A DNA stretch of 64,000 nucleotides, taken from Enterococcus canis NBRC 100695. Lineage in GTDB: Bacteria > Bacillota > Bacilli > Lactobacillales > Enterococcaceae. Shown here piece by piece: positions 42,412 through 51,834 of this stretch. The position numbers were made by a program, and so were the translations under genes. Within the stretch, counting starts at the first letter, position 1. Every line of letters starts with the position of its first letter. The notes below the pieces were generated by a model. The model made no database searches, had not been told where the DNA came from, and saw nothing but the letters and a program-made list of their open reading frames with translations. The stretch is from positions 1 through 64,000 of the forward strand of contig NZ_BCQJ01000003.1 of the NCBI RefSeq assembly GCF_001544375.1. The letters are read 5' to 3'.

Positions 42412-42441
42412 TTGACTTGCGCAACCGTTTGCGCTTACTAT
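42412..42441 (+). promoter_or_regulatory. promoter of malP-pgmB-malR with MalR-like operator
   Basis: TTGACT and TACTAT are 18 bp apart. The spacer contains GCGCAACCGTTTGCGC (42419-42434), with perfect 6-bp arms GCGCAA/TTGCGC, resembling MalR sites of streptococci (CGCAAACGTTTGCG type). A repressor bound there would block RNA polymerase. Confidence 0.75.
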
Positions 42442-42469
42442 TGAATTAAGCATAAAAGGAGGAGCGGGC

Positions 42470-44740
42470 ATGAAAAAGATCAAACGCTTATTTGACATCC
42501 ATCCATGGAAAATCAGCACTCATACCTTGGATAAAGAAAACAAACGACTACAGGAGTCTTTGACTAGCATCGGCAATGGTTATATGGGGATGCGCGGCAA
42601 TTTTGAAGAACAATACAGTGGCGACCATCATCAAGGAACCTACTTAGCCGGCGTCTGGTTTCCAGATAAAACACGTGTGGGCTGGTGGAAAAATGGCTAC
42701 CCCGAATACTTTGGTAAAGTCATCAATGCGATGAACTTTGTTGAGATGGATCTCTTCATTGACGATATCGCCGTAGACCTAAATGTTCAGCAACCAGAAG
42801 ATTTCTATCTGGAATTGGATATGCAAAACGGCTTATTGACACGTCGCTTTACAATTACAACCGCCAGCGCGAAAGTTCAGTTTACCTTCCGCCGTTTCGT
42901 CAGCATCGTAAAAAAAGAATTAGCTGTCGTGCAGCTGCAAATCGAGGTTCTAGCAGGTAATCCAGTTGTGCGGGTCGTTTCTAAATTAGACGGGAACGTT
43001 CAAAATGAGGATAGCAATTATGACGAGCATTTCTGGGAAGAAAAGGCCACCGGATTCCAGGGCGAATTAGGCTACTTGACCGCGCAAACGGTTCCGAATC
43101 CTTTTGGTGTTGAACGTTTTAGCGTAACAGGTTTAATGCAACATCATGCAACAACTACCGGTAGTCCGCAAATGGCACCGATGATGGTTGCGCAGCAATT
43201 TGTTTTTAATTTAAAGGAAAATGAATCCGCTACCGTAGAGAAAAAAGTGGTAATTGTTACTAGTCGTGATATTCCTGAACCACAGCAATTGACGCAAGCA
43301 GAAGTCTTGTTGCAGCACTACGACCTGCCGTTTGATAAATTATTAGAAGAACAGGCCTCTGCTTGGACTGAACGTTGGGTGCAAGCGGATGTGGTGATTG
43401 AAGGCGATGACGAAGCACAGCAAGGCATTCGTTTCAACTTATTCCAGCTCTTCTCGACTTATTATGGCGAAGATGAGCGCCTGAATATTGGTCCGAAAGG
43501 CTTCACTGGTGAAAAATACGGCGGTGCTACTTATTGGGATACGGAAGCCTACGCTGTGCCACTTTACTTAGCCCTTTCACAGCCAACCGTCACGCGTAAT
43601 TTGTTGCGTTATCGCTATAATCAACTGGATGGTGCGCACTATAATGCGCGCCAGCAAGGTCTCAAAGGTGCGTTGTACCCAATGGTAACCTTCACCGGGA
43701 TTGAATGTCACAATGAATGGGAAATTACCTTCGAAGAAATCCACCGAAATGGTGCAATTGCCCATGCAATCTATAACTATACAAATTACACTGGCGACAC
43801 TACCTACCTGAAACATGAAGGCTTAGCTGTTTTAACGGAAATTTCTCGTTTCTGGGCAGATCGGGTTCATTTTTCAAAACGTAAAGGCCAATATATGATC
43901 CACGGCGTCACGGGTCCAAACGAATACGAGAATAACGTCAATAATAACTGGTATACCAACTACCTAGCAACTTGGGTATTGCGCTATACCCGCGATAGTT
44001 ATTTGTCTTTCCAACATGAAACTGAAATCAAAATCGACAGTGATGAATTAGCGCACTGGACGGACATTATTGACAATATGTATTTCCCAACCGATGAGGA
44101 TTTAGGCATTTTTGTCCAACATGATACCTTCTTAGACAAGGATTTAAAACCAGTCACAGAGTTATCGTTAGACGATCTACCATTAAATCAGCATTGGTCA
44201 TGGGACCGCATCTTGCGCTCTTGCTTTATCAAGCAAGCCGACGTCTTACAAGGCCTATATTTCTTTAATGATCAGTTTGATATGGAAGCAAAACGTCGCA
44301 ACTTTGAATTTTACGAACCAATGACCGTCCATGAATCCTCCCTCTCTCCTAGTGTCCATGCTATTTTAGCTGCCGAACTAGGAATGGAAGAAAAAGCTGT
44401 GGAAATGTATCAGCGGACGGCTCGTTTAGACTTAGATAATTACAATAACGATACCGAAGATGGATTACACATTACTTCCATGACGGGTAGCTGGTTAGCT
44501 ATCATCCACGGTTTCGCACAAATGAAGACCTTCAACGACGAATTAAGCTTTGCTCCATTTCTACCTAAAGGCTGGCAACGCTATGCTTTCCACGTTAATT
44601 ACCGTGGTCGCCTGTTGGATATTCAAGTGGATCAGCATGTGACGGTCCGTTTGTTAGCAGGCGAACCTTTGAGCTTGAAGCTTTATGATGAAATAATTAC
44701 CCTAGACGACCAAGTTTCTGTAGCTGTAAAGGAGGACTAA
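42470..44740 (+). CDS. malP: maltose phosphorylase (GH65)
   Basis: A 756-residue GH65 enzyme that splits maltose with phosphate into glucose and beta-glucose 1-phosphate. The N-terminal beta-sandwich is followed by the (alpha/alpha)6 barrel. The catalytic acid lies in [18 protein letters not shown], and the conserved [12 protein letters not shown] and [13 protein letters not shown]-like blocks are intact. Kojibiose or trehalose specificity cannot be fully excluded, but the link to pgmB and a MalR-like gene supports maltose. AAAGGAGGAGCGGGC precedes the ATG. It is the first gene of a three-gene operon. Confidence 0.9.
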   Translation: MKKIKRLFDIHPWKISTHTLDKENKRLQESLTSIGNGYMGMRGNFEEQYSGDHHQGTYLAGVWFPDKTRVGWWKNGYPEYFGKVINAMNFVEMDLFIDDIAVDLNVQQPEDFYLELDMQNGLLTRRFTITTASAKVQFTFRRFVSIVKKELAVVQLQIEVLAGNPVVRVVSKLDGNVQNEDSNYDEHFWEEKATGFQGELGYLTAQTVPNPFGVERFSVTGLMQHHATTTGSPQMAPMMVAQQFVFNLKENESATVEKKVVIVTSRDIPEPQQLTQAEVLLQHYDLPFDKLLEEQASAWTERWVQADVVIEGDDEAQQGIRFNLFQLFSTYYGEDERLNIGPKGFTGEKYGGATYWDTEAYAVPLYLALSQPTVTRNLLRYRYNQLDGAHYNARQQGLKGALYPMVTFTGIECHNEWEITFEEIHRNGAIAHAIYNYTNYTGDTTYLKHEGLAVLTEISRFWADRVHFSKRKGQYMIHGVTGPNEYENNVNNNWYTNYLATWVLRYTRDSYLSFQHETEIKIDSDELAHWTDIIDNMYFPTDEDLGIFVQHDTFLDKDLKPVTELSLDDLPLNQHWSWDRILRSCFIKQADVLQGLYFFNDQFDMEAKRRNFEFYEPMTVHESSLSPSVHAILAAELGMEEKAVEMYQRTARLDLDNYNNDTEDGLHITSMTGSWLAIIHGFAQMKTFNDELSFAPFLPKGWQRYAFHVNYRGRLLDIQVDQHVTVRLLAGEPLSLKLYDEIITLDDQVSVAVKED

Positions 44741-44742
44741 CC

Positions 44743-45405
44743 ATGTTTAAAGGCGTATTATTCGATTTAGACGGCGTCATCACCGATACAGCTGAATATC
44801 ACTATCAAGCTTGGAAAGCCTTGGCAGCTGACATTGGTATTACTATTGACCGTGCCTTTAATGAACAGCTTAAAGGCGTCAGTCGCGATGATTCATTAGA
44901 GCGGATCCTCGTTCATGGTGGACGGGCGGATGACTTTTCGGCTGCCGAACGTTCGGAGCTGGCAACGAAAAAGAACGATCATTACCTACAGCTGATTGCC
45001 AATGTTTCGCCCCAAGATGTCTATCCTGGCATCTTGGACCTATTAAAAGCTTTAAAGACTCATGACATTCGTATTTCGTTGGCTTCTGCCAGCAAAAATG
45101 GCCCTTTCTTATTAAAACAGATGGCGCTGACTTCTTATTTTGACGCTATTGCGGATCCTGCTAAAGTCGCTCATGGTAAACCCGCACCAGATATTTATCA
45201 GTTAGCCGCCCAAGAAGTTGCACTAGCACCAGCAGAATGCATTGGTATTGAGGATGCGATTGCCGGAATTGAAGCAATCAAGGCTAGCGGGGCCCTGCCA
45301 GTCGGTGTGGGCAGTCCTGTTGATTTGGGCACTGACATTGCGCTGGTACCAGACACTAAGTCTTTAACATTCGCCTTTTTAGAACAGGTTTGGCAAAATC
45401 ACTGA
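44743..45405 (+). CDS. pgmB: beta-phosphoglucomutase
   Basis: Converts beta-glucose 1-phosphate from maltose phosphorylase to glucose 6-phosphate. The protein is 220 residues, the family length. The nucleophile lies in [15 protein letters not shown] (D8) with the mutase-specific DTAxYHxxAW pattern, and the hinge/cap block is [29 protein letters not shown] and [15 protein letters not shown] complete the HAD motifs. Two bases separate it from malP, and the ribosome binding site lies in the end of malP. Confidence 0.95.
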   Translation: MFKGVLFDLDGVITDTAEYHYQAWKALAADIGITIDRAFNEQLKGVSRDDSLERILVHGGRADDFSAAERSELATKKNDHYLQLIANVSPQDVYPGILDLLKALKTHDIRISLASASKNGPFLLKQMALTSYFDAIADPAKVAHGKPAPDIYQLAAQEVALAPAECIGIEDAIAGIEAIKASGALPVGVGSPVDLGTDIALVPDTKSLTFAFLEQVWQNH

Positions 45406-45453
45406 TTGAATCATTTCTGATTTTCTGGCAAGATGGCTAGGAGGAGGATGGAC

Positions 45454-46461
45454 ATGAGTATTACTGTAAAAGATGTGGCTAAAAAAGCCGGTGTTGCAAC
45501 GTCGACCGTTTCACGCGTTATCAACGACCATCCCAGCATTTCCGAAGCCACCAAGAAAAAAGTACGCAAAATTATGGCAGAGATGCATTATGTTCCCAAT
45601 CGGACGGCTCAAAGCCTAGGCAAGCGAACGGCTGGCGCGGTGGGTATTATTCTGCCGCCCCTGGATTCAAAAGAAAAAATGGGCAATCCCTTTTTCTTAG
45701 AAATCATGGAGGCGATCAACGAAGAAGGCATGGCTCGCGGTGTTACCACCGCCGTGGCTGCGGCGAAGGATATGTCTGCCCTATTGGACAACGTCAAACG
45801 TATGCATCAGCAAAAACAAGTGGATGGCTTTGTCTTGCTCTATGCCGCTCAGCATGATCCAGTTTTCAATTATCTTTTTGAAGAAGACGTTCCCTTTACA
45901 CTGGTAGGTCAGCCTTATGAACATGAAGAAGATGTCGTTTATGTGGATAATGACAATCAATTATTAGGTAAGTTAGCCACTGATTTTCTAATTCAGAACG
46001 GACATCAAACTATTTTGTTTATTACCAATACGATTCAGGAAAATGTCTACTTCGAACGCTATTTCGGTTATCAGAAAGCTCTTATGCTAGCCGGATTAGC
46101 CAATCAGCCAGTGGTTCCCTTGATTACGACAGAAAATTACGTTGATTTCGAGGACCTACTGAAAGAATCTGGTGCGACTGCTGCCGTAGTGCTGGACGAT
46201 GTCTTTGCTCTAAGAGTCATGCAGCTAGCACAAATGTATGGTTTTCAGGTCCCAGAAGATCTATCTCTGATTAGCTTCAATAATTCCGTCTTCTCCACAC
46301 TGCAGCATCCTTACCTCACTAGTATTGACATTGATGTTAGCGAATTAGGCCGTGTCGCGGTACAAAGATTATTAGAGCAGCTGCAAGATACTCCGGTAAG
46401 CGGGGTACGCTTTGTCGTCCCTCACCACTTGATTAAACGGGAAACCGTGATTAAACGCTAA
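45454..46461 (+). CDS. malR: LacI-family transcriptional regulator (MalR-like)
   Basis: A 335-residue regulator with an N-terminal LacI helix-turn-helix (VKDVAKKAGVATSTVSRVIN) and the hinge HYVPNRTAQSL, then a periplasmic-binding-protein-like effector domain. Its operon partners and the operator in front of malP point to a maltose regulator. The start at ATG 45454 has GGAGGAGG six bases before it; seven further in-frame codons upstream overlap that site. Whether it represses or activates is unresolved; MalR proteins in lactic acid bacteria include both kinds. Confidence 0.88.
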   Translation: MSITVKDVAKKAGVATSTVSRVINDHPSISEATKKKVRKIMAEMHYVPNRTAQSLGKRTAGAVGIILPPLDSKEKMGNPFFLEIMEAINEEGMARGVTTAVAAAKDMSALLDNVKRMHQQKQVDGFVLLYAAQHDPVFNYLFEEDVPFTLVGQPYEHEEDVVYVDNDNQLLGKLATDFLIQNGHQTILFITNTIQENVYFERYFGYQKALMLAGLANQPVVPLITTENYVDFEDLLKESGATAAVVLDDVFALRVMQLAQMYGFQVPEDLSLISFNNSVFSTLQHPYLTSIDIDVSELGRVAVQRLLEQLQDTPVSGVRFVVPHHLIKRETVIKR

Positions 46462-46493
46462 AACTACGAGTTAGCATGAAAGCTTTACAAACT

Positions 46494-46592
46494 AAAAAAG
46501 CACATCACTTCTTCTGTAGTGGTCCCCAAAAGTTAGATCGTTGGTCTAGCTTTTGGAGCTCGCTCCATTCAGAGGAAGTCGATGTGCTTTTT
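46494..46592. terminator. long compound palindrome acting as bidirectional terminator
   Basis: Outer arms AAAAAGCACATC and GATGTGCTTTTT pair perfectly; CTTCTTCTG/CAGAGGAAG extends them. Inside is a second hairpin, CCAAAAGTTAGA with TCTAGCTTTTGG. The whole is about 99 bases and lies between two convergent genes. The inner arms look like terminal repeats of a small mobile element, but there is no transposase. Confidence 0.65.
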
Positions 46593-46619
46593 CTGCTGTC
46601 AAAATGACAAGTAGCTTAA

Positions 46620-48224
46620 CTATTTAATAACCATTGCCTCAAAGGGGCGTAGCGTGATTTGTCCCACGACGGCAGTTTGTGGATAGTTTCCTAGAATCAC
46701 TTCTGTATACCCCGCCGGTATTGTGACCATTTGCGGTTCTTCACTAAAATTGGCTACCACTAACCATGATTCTTCTGCCAAGCGCCGTTCATAAAAGAAG
46801 ACTTTTTCAGGGGCTTCATGAGGAATAAAATCCCCCCAAACGACGATAGCATGTTCTTTGCGCAGTTGAATCAACTTTTGATACGTGTAAAAAATTGAAT
46901 CAGGATCTGCCAGGGCAGCTGCAACATTGATTTCTGGATAGTTGGGATTAACAGCTAGCCAAGGAGTCCCAGTAGTAAAGCCAGCTTGAGCTTCAGCAGA
47001 CCATTGCATTGGCGTGCGGGCATTATCCCGGCCCTTAGTATTGATTGAGCGAAGAATTTCTGCTTCAGCATACCCTTCCGCCAAACGTTCTTGATACATG
47101 TTCCGACTTTCAATATCATCGATTTCTGCTAGCGACGTCACGGTACGGTTAGTCATGCCAATTTCTTCCCCTTGGTAAATATAAGGCGTCCCCTTCATCA
47201 TATGCAGTAAAATCGCCAGCATCTTAGCACTGGCCACGCGATATTTTCCATCATTACCCCAGCGGGAAACAATCCGTGGCAAATCATGATTATTCCAAAA
47301 TAAGCTGTTCCAGCCCTTCGTTCCTAAAGCCGTCTGCCATTTATACAAAACAGCTTTTAGCTCCCCGACATTTAAAGGACGCAAATCCCACTTCTCTTTA
47401 GCCGGATCTTGATCCAAGACAGCATGTTCAAACTGAAAAACCATCGACAATTCATTTCGCTCTGGGTCAGAATAAGCCATTGCTTCAGCCGGTGTCGCCC
47501 CCCACGTTTCCCCCACCGTCATGACGTCATAATTGCCAAACGTTTCTCGTTGCATTTCTTGCAGGTAATCATGGAGTTTTGGACCATTGCTTAAAATTTC
47601 CTGATCCGGCTGTTTGCCAATCAAATCGATGACATCCATGCGGAAGCCACCAATGCCTTTTTCCAGCCAAAAATTCATCATTTGATAAATTGCTGCTCGA
47701 ACTGTTGGATTTTCCCAATTAAGATCTGGTTGCTTTTGACTAAAAAGATGCAGATAATACTGACCACTGCCTTCATCCAACTGCCAAGCACTGCCACTGA
47801 AGTTCGAACGAATCCCATTAGGAACATCACCCGCAACTGGATCTCGCCAAATATAATAATCGCGGTACGGCGACTTAGGATTACGGGCTTCCACAAACCA
47901 AGCATGTTCGTCTGAAGTGTGATTTACCACCAGGTCCATCACGATGCGAATATCCAAGTCCTTAGCTTTGGCAATCAGCTCCTCCATGTCGACCATCGTC
48001 CCAAATTCAGTCATAATGGCTTGATAATCACTAATATCATAGCCATTATCATCATTGGGAGAAGCATAGACTGGCGAGAGCCAAATAGCTGTAATACCTA
48101 ACTTATGCAAATACGGCAGTCTCTGAATGATTCCTTGTAGATCCCCAATACCATCACCATCGCTATCTTGAAAACTACGGGGATAGATTTGATAAACCAC
48201 CGCTTGTTGCCACCATTTTGTCAT
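46620..48224 (-). CDS. GH13 alpha-glucosidase / oligo-1,6-glucosidase family
   Basis: A 534-residue cytoplasmic GH13_31-type glucosidase. The family regions appear in order: DLVVNHTSDEH, GGFRMDVIDLIGK (nucleophile Asp), TVGETWG (acid Glu) and NNHDLPR. These enzymes release glucose from isomaltose, dextran or malto-oligosaccharide ends; the valine after the nucleophile in MDVIDLI is common in alpha-1,6-specific members, so activity on 1,6 bonds is plausible. AAGGAATCAAG precedes the ATG, 32 bases after the maltogenic amylase gene, so they form one operon. Confidence 0.88.
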   Translation of the reverse strand: MTKWWQQAVVYQIYPRSFQDSDGDGIGDLQGIIQRLPYLHKLGITAIWLSPVYASPNDDNGYDISDYQAIMTEFGTMVDMEELIAKAKDLDIRIVMDLVVNHTSDEHAWFVEARNPKSPYRDYYIWRDPVAGDVPNGIRSNFSGSAWQLDEGSGQYYLHLFSQKQPDLNWENPTVRAAIYQMMNFWLEKGIGGFRMDVIDLIGKQPDQEILSNGPKLHDYLQEMQRETFGNYDVMTVGETWGATPAEAMAYSDPERNELSMVFQFEHAVLDQDPAKEKWDLRPLNVGELKAVLYKWQTALGTKGWNSLFWNNHDLPRIVSRWGNDGKYRVASAKMLAILLHMMKGTPYIYQGEEIGMTNRTVTSLAEIDDIESRNMYQERLAEGYAEAEILRSINTKGRDNARTPMQWSAEAQAGFTTGTPWLAVNPNYPEINVAAALADPDSIFYTYQKLIQLRKEHAIVVWGDFIPHEAPEKVFFYERRLAEESWLVVANFSEEPQMVTIPAGYTEVILGNYPQTAVVGQITLRPFEAMVIK

Positions 48225-48256
48225 CTTGATTCCTTCTTTCTAAAAAGCATCATGTC

Positions 48257-50014
48257 TTATTCTATTACGATTCTAAAGCCATGTTGTCCGATAAAATCTT
48301 TTTCATCCGCTGACCGGACTTGTTGAGATAACTGAGCTGTTTTGTGGGTTAGCTGCAGATCTTGGGTTCCTTCATTAAAAACGGCCTGTAGTATTTGACC
48401 TTGATACGTTCGTTTTAGCCAAATCACTTGTTGCTGATCATCAACTTGCCATTCCATTGAACCATAGGCGAATAAATCAGTGTGCGCCTTGCGTAGGCCA
48501 ATCAACGCTTTCATAAAGGCCAGCATTTTCTGATCCTGATCTTGCGGGTCCCAGACCATACATTTGCGACAATCAGGATCCTCCCCACCTGTCATACTGA
48601 CTTCCGTGCCATAATAAACACAGGGTGCGCCTTTTTGTAAAAACATAAAGCTCATAACAGCTTTCACCAATTCCTTATTTCCATCGCAAACAGTCAAGAT
48701 ACGGGCGGTATCATGAGAGTCCAATAGATTAAAGGTCACTTCATTAACTTGGTCCACATACAACATTTGCTGCTCATTCATACCACTGATCATCTTAGAC
48801 GGCAAAATACTTTTCTCAACAAAAAATTCCTTGATATTATCCGTGAACGCATAATTCATCACTGCATGGAACTCATCGCCTTGCAACCAACGCTGTGAAG
48901 AATGCCAAATTTCGCCTAGTATATAAAAGTCTTCTTTCTCAGCTAAAACTTTCTCATGGAACAGTTTCCAGAAATGATGATCAATTTCATTAGCCACATC
49001 TAAGCGCCACGCATCGATCCCAAATTCACGAATCCAATAAGTCGCGATGTCCAAGAGATATTTTTGGACTTCTGGATTGGCTGTGTTCAATTTTGGCATA
49101 TGAGGCGTAAAGGCAAACGTGTCAAAAGTCAAATCACGCGCAGTTTCTGGAATGTTGGTCATTTCATAGCTGACCGGAAATGAATGGATATGGAACCAGT
49201 CCGCATATGGCGAGTCCGCCCCTTTTTCAATGACATCCTGCCATTGAGGAGAGTCATCGCCAATATGATTGAAGACCGCATCAAGCATGATGCGCATCCC
49301 ACGGCGATGAGCCTCATCTACTAATTTTTTGAATAATGCTTTATCACCAAATGCTGGGTCGATTTCATAATAATCAATCGTATCGTACTTATGATTAGAA
49401 GTAGCTTTGAAGATTGGACAGAAATAGATGCCATTAATACCTAAGGCTTCCAAATGATCTAAATGATCATAGACTCCTTGCAGATCACCACCGAAGAAGT
49501 CCTCCCGGTCCGGGTCTTTACTGCCCCAAGGCAAGGTTCCCTTAGGATCATTTGTCGTATCACCATTAGCAAATCGTTCAGGAAAGATTTGATACCAAAC
49601 TGTCTCTTTTACCCACTCAGGAGCTTTGAATCGGTCGATTTCTTGAAAATACGGCATTTTAAAATAAAATTTGGCACTAGCTAAAAAGGATTCATCATAA
49701 GGGAATACCCCTTGATCATTGAAGAAAACTTGCTGGCCATCCATTCCCTCTACATAAAAGCCATACTGAAGGCGGGCAAAAGGTGCACCTGTTTCAATTT
49801 CCCAATAATCATGCAAATCGGTCGTTAGCGTTTTGGTCATATCTGTTCTTTCTAAATACCATTTTTCCTGACCAATCAAATAGGGGTCGCCCATAATAAT
49901 AGCGACATGGCGTGCATCGCTACGAGCGGTCCGCAAACGGATGCGCATTTTATCTTGTTTATACAAAAAAGCATATTCACTCTCTGGTCTGTGATAGATT
50001 GCTGCTGTTAGCAT
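48257..50014 (-). CDS. maltogenic amylase / neopullulanase (GH13_20)
   Basis: A 585-residue intracellular alpha-amylase family enzyme with an N-terminal CBM34-like domain (about 1-120), followed by the GH13 barrel. DAVFNHIG, WRLDVANEI (nucleophile), ILGEIWHSS (acid) and NLLDSHDTAR are intact. Members hydrolyse cyclodextrins, pullulan and maltodextrins. The ATG at 50012-50014 follows GAGGAG by 8 bases; 17 in-frame codons upstream overlap the promoter and are excluded. Its own promoter carries LacI-type operators. No signal peptide is present. Confidence 0.9.
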   Translation of the reverse strand: MLTAAIYHRPESEYAFLYKQDKMRIRLRTARSDARHVAIIMGDPYLIGQEKWYLERTDMTKTLTTDLHDYWEIETGAPFARLQYGFYVEGMDGQQVFFNDQGVFPYDESFLASAKFYFKMPYFQEIDRFKAPEWVKETVWYQIFPERFANGDTTNDPKGTLPWGSKDPDREDFFGGDLQGVYDHLDHLEALGINGIYFCPIFKATSNHKYDTIDYYEIDPAFGDKALFKKLVDEAHRRGMRIMLDAVFNHIGDDSPQWQDVIEKGADSPYADWFHIHSFPVSYEMTNIPETARDLTFDTFAFTPHMPKLNTANPEVQKYLLDIATYWIREFGIDAWRLDVANEIDHHFWKLFHEKVLAEKEDFYILGEIWHSSQRWLQGDEFHAVMNYAFTDNIKEFFVEKSILPSKMISGMNEQQMLYVDQVNEVTFNLLDSHDTARILTVCDGNKELVKAVMSFMFLQKGAPCVYYGTEVSMTGGEDPDCRKCMVWDPQDQDQKMLAFMKALIGLRKAHTDLFAYGSMEWQVDDQQQVIWLKRTYQGQILQAVFNEGTQDLQLTHKTAQLSQQVRSADEKDFIGQHGFRIVIE

Positions 50015-50036
50015 TGCGTCATCTCCTCTCTTCTTT

Positions 50037-50065
50037 ATCTTAGGCGAAAGCGATTTCTCTCTCAA
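50037..50065 (-). promoter_or_regulatory. promoter of the two GH13 genes
   Basis: TTGAGA, 17 bp, TAAGAT on the minus strand. A cre-like sequence (CGAAAGCGATTTCT) lies in the spacer with only its end bases off consensus. Confidence 0.6.
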
Positions 50066-50077
50066 TCAAATTTCCTC

Positions 50078-50091
50078 TGTTAGCGATAACA
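50078..50091. promoter_or_regulatory. LacI-family operator (cre/MalR type) upstream of GH13 genes
   Basis: TGTTAGCGATAACA, extended to a 16-bp palindromic-arm site (CTGTTA...TAACAG). It is 12 bp upstream of the -35, the same distance as its near-copy upstream of mdxE. Confidence 0.75.
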
Positions 50092-50103
50092 GAATCACTA
50101 ATG

Positions 50104-50137
50104 GAAAAAGCCATAAGGGAATCATACCCTTACAGCT
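50104..50137 (-). terminator. terminator of the second LacI-family gene
   Basis: On the minus strand AGCTGTAAGGG pairs with CCCTTATGGCT (two wobbles) and is followed by TTTTTCC. It separates the regulator operon from the GH13 operon. Confidence 0.8.
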
Positions 50138-50141
50138 TCTT

Positions 50142-51089
50142 TTAACGTGTTGACTCTCGTACGATTAATTCCGGTAAAAAGCGGTGATAGCCCTGAGTTG
50201 CACCATTATCTTCAATTTTTTTCACTAACATTTCACCACAAGCCTCGCCCATTTCGATAATGGGCTGTTTCATCGTCGTTAATTTTGGGGAGCTGACTTG
50301 ATCTAAAAAGACCCCGTCAAACCCAATGATGCCAAAATCTTGCGGAATGTCTGCGCCACAGCTTTGCAAGCCGCGTTCGACTCCAAGTGCTAAACGATCA
50401 GAACTGCAGACAAAGCAAGTATTCTGGTTCAAATTTTCCCAATATTGAGCAATAAAATGCTCGCTTTTAGTAGAACGATTAGGCAAGTGGTAAATCTGTG
50501 CTGGCAGACCAGCCGCCGTCATGACTTCTTGATAGCCCGCTTCCCGTGCTGTTTCAAAGGGCTCATTCACATCAATTCCGATAAAAATCACTTGCTGATA
50601 GCCTGCCTCAAGCGCATATTTTGTCGCAATTGCGGTTCCATAATGATTGTCACTGTCAACAAAATCAATATTCTGATCATTTTCCCCGAAAAGTACTACT
50701 GGCTTTTTCAAGCCGCGAATCCAATCAAAATCTTCTTGGCGGAAGCCAGTGAGAATATAGCCATCACAGGCCCCACGATCAACCCCGTCTTTCGTTACTA
50801 GCTGTAAGGAATAGTGGGCTTTGCCAACTGCTTTAGCAATTCCCATCAATAAGTTCATGTAATAGGGCTCCGTTGTATCCAGCTCTTCTAAAATATATAG
50901 TTTAATGATTTGCGACCGATTGGTAACTAATGCTTTGGCAGCGATATTAGGATGGTAGTCCAACTCCTCCATCGCTGCATAGACCAGCTCTTTCAATTCA
51001 TCAGTCACTTGTTCTGGATGGTTAATAACGCGGGAGACAGTCATTTTGGAGACATTAGCTTTTTTCGCTACATCTGTTAAGGTTGCCAT
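50142..51089 (-). CDS. LacI-family transcriptional regulator (second)
   Basis: A 315-residue LacI-type regulator with the helix-turn-helix LTDVAKKANVSKMTVSRVIN and the hinge DYHPNIAAKALV. The effector domain shows DGYILTGF, DSDNHYGTAIATKYALEAG and a C-terminal VSSPKLTTMKQP. It ends a four-gene operon with a phosphatase, a kinase-like gene and a thioesterase, yet lies next to the maltogenic amylase, so it could control the GH13 operon or sense another sugar. GAGGGGGAAACAC precedes the ATG. Confidence 0.88.
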   Translation of the reverse strand: MATLTDVAKKANVSKMTVSRVINHPEQVTDELKELVYAAMEELDYHPNIAAKALVTNRSQIIKLYILEELDTTEPYYMNLLMGIAKAVGKAHYSLQLVTKDGVDRGACDGYILTGFRQEDFDWIRGLKKPVVLFGENDQNIDFVDSDNHYGTAIATKYALEAGYQQVIFIGIDVNEPFETAREAGYQEVMTAAGLPAQIYHLPNRSTKSEHFIAQYWENLNQNTCFVCSSDRLALGVERGLQSCGADIPQDFGIIGFDGVFLDQVSSPKLTTMKQPIIEMGEACGEMLVKKIEDNGATQGYHRFLPELIVRESTR

Positions 51090-51101
51090 GTGTTTCCCCC
51101 T

Positions 51102-51827
51102 CTATGACCACAAGATATTGGCACTGCAATATATTTGATCCCCAATACGGATTTCGTGGTGACTGGTTAAGGTTTCTTGATCCACCTCATACCAACTCTC
51201 AATTTCATGACCATATTCGACTTCTTTTTCAAACTTGATATGAATCTCTTTTGGTTGATGCTTCGTTAAAAAGTCAAAGCCTAACACATCAATCAGCCAA
51301 TTGAAATACATGGCATTATTAACATGCTGGTTACTATCAATGTCATAATAGCGGACCCGGTAAGGTAGAAAAGTCCCAGCTGCAACCGGTAGAATCTTGG
51401 CGCCACGATGGATTTTCTTGATTTTTTCACTCTCATAAGGCGCAATGATTTCCTCTAGTACGCTGCTCATTTTGCGATTGACTAAATCCATGAGGACAAA
51501 AGTCGACTCAATCAAGACACATTCGGCACCGCTGGCATCATGAATCCAAAAATTCCGGTAACAAAAATACTTATTATAGCTGATAGCCTCAGTGGTGATT
51601 GTGATCTGTTCGCCGACTTCAGGCAAGCGCTTGATGGTCATCTCATAATTTGTAATGACCCAAGTCAAGCCAAAATTCGTGACAAACTCCTTGCCACGAT
51701 CTAAGGCATCACTTTGTGCCTCTGAAGTTTTGATGACCATCCCTAGCATCGCTGGTAAGGTCAAATGCCCATTAACATCACAATGATAAAACGGGACTTC
51801 TACTGTTTCTGAATAACGTTTTCCCAT
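51102..51827 (-). CDS. acyl-ACP thioesterase
   Basis: A 241-residue double-hotdog thioesterase of the PF01643 family, which releases fatty acids from acyl carrier protein. Conserved blocks include VPFYHCDVNGHLTLPA at the N-terminus, LTWVITNYEMTIKRLP and, in the second half, VRYYDIDSNQHVNNAMYFNW. Such genes are common in enterococci and lactobacilli, and one role proposed for them is adjusting membrane lipid supply. It lies 12 bases before the LacI-family gene. Confidence 0.9.
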   Translation of the reverse strand: MGKRYSETVEVPFYHCDVNGHLTLPAMLGMVIKTSEAQSDALDRGKEFVTNFGLTWVITNYEMTIKRLPEVGEQITITTEAISYNKYFCYRNFWIHDASGAECVLIESTFVLMDLVNRKMSSVLEEIIAPYESEKIKKIHRGAKILPVAAGTFLPYRVRYYDIDSNQHVNNAMYFNWLIDVLGFDFLTKHQPKEIHIKFEKEVEYGHEIESWYEVDQETLTSHHEIRIGDQIYCSANILWS

Positions 51828-51834
51828 AAATTCT

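Noticed and set aside
46500-46592. Intact insertion sequence between malR and the GH13 gene
   Set aside because: No transposase frame and no clear target duplication; only palindromes remain, so it is listed as a terminator with a possible mobile origin.
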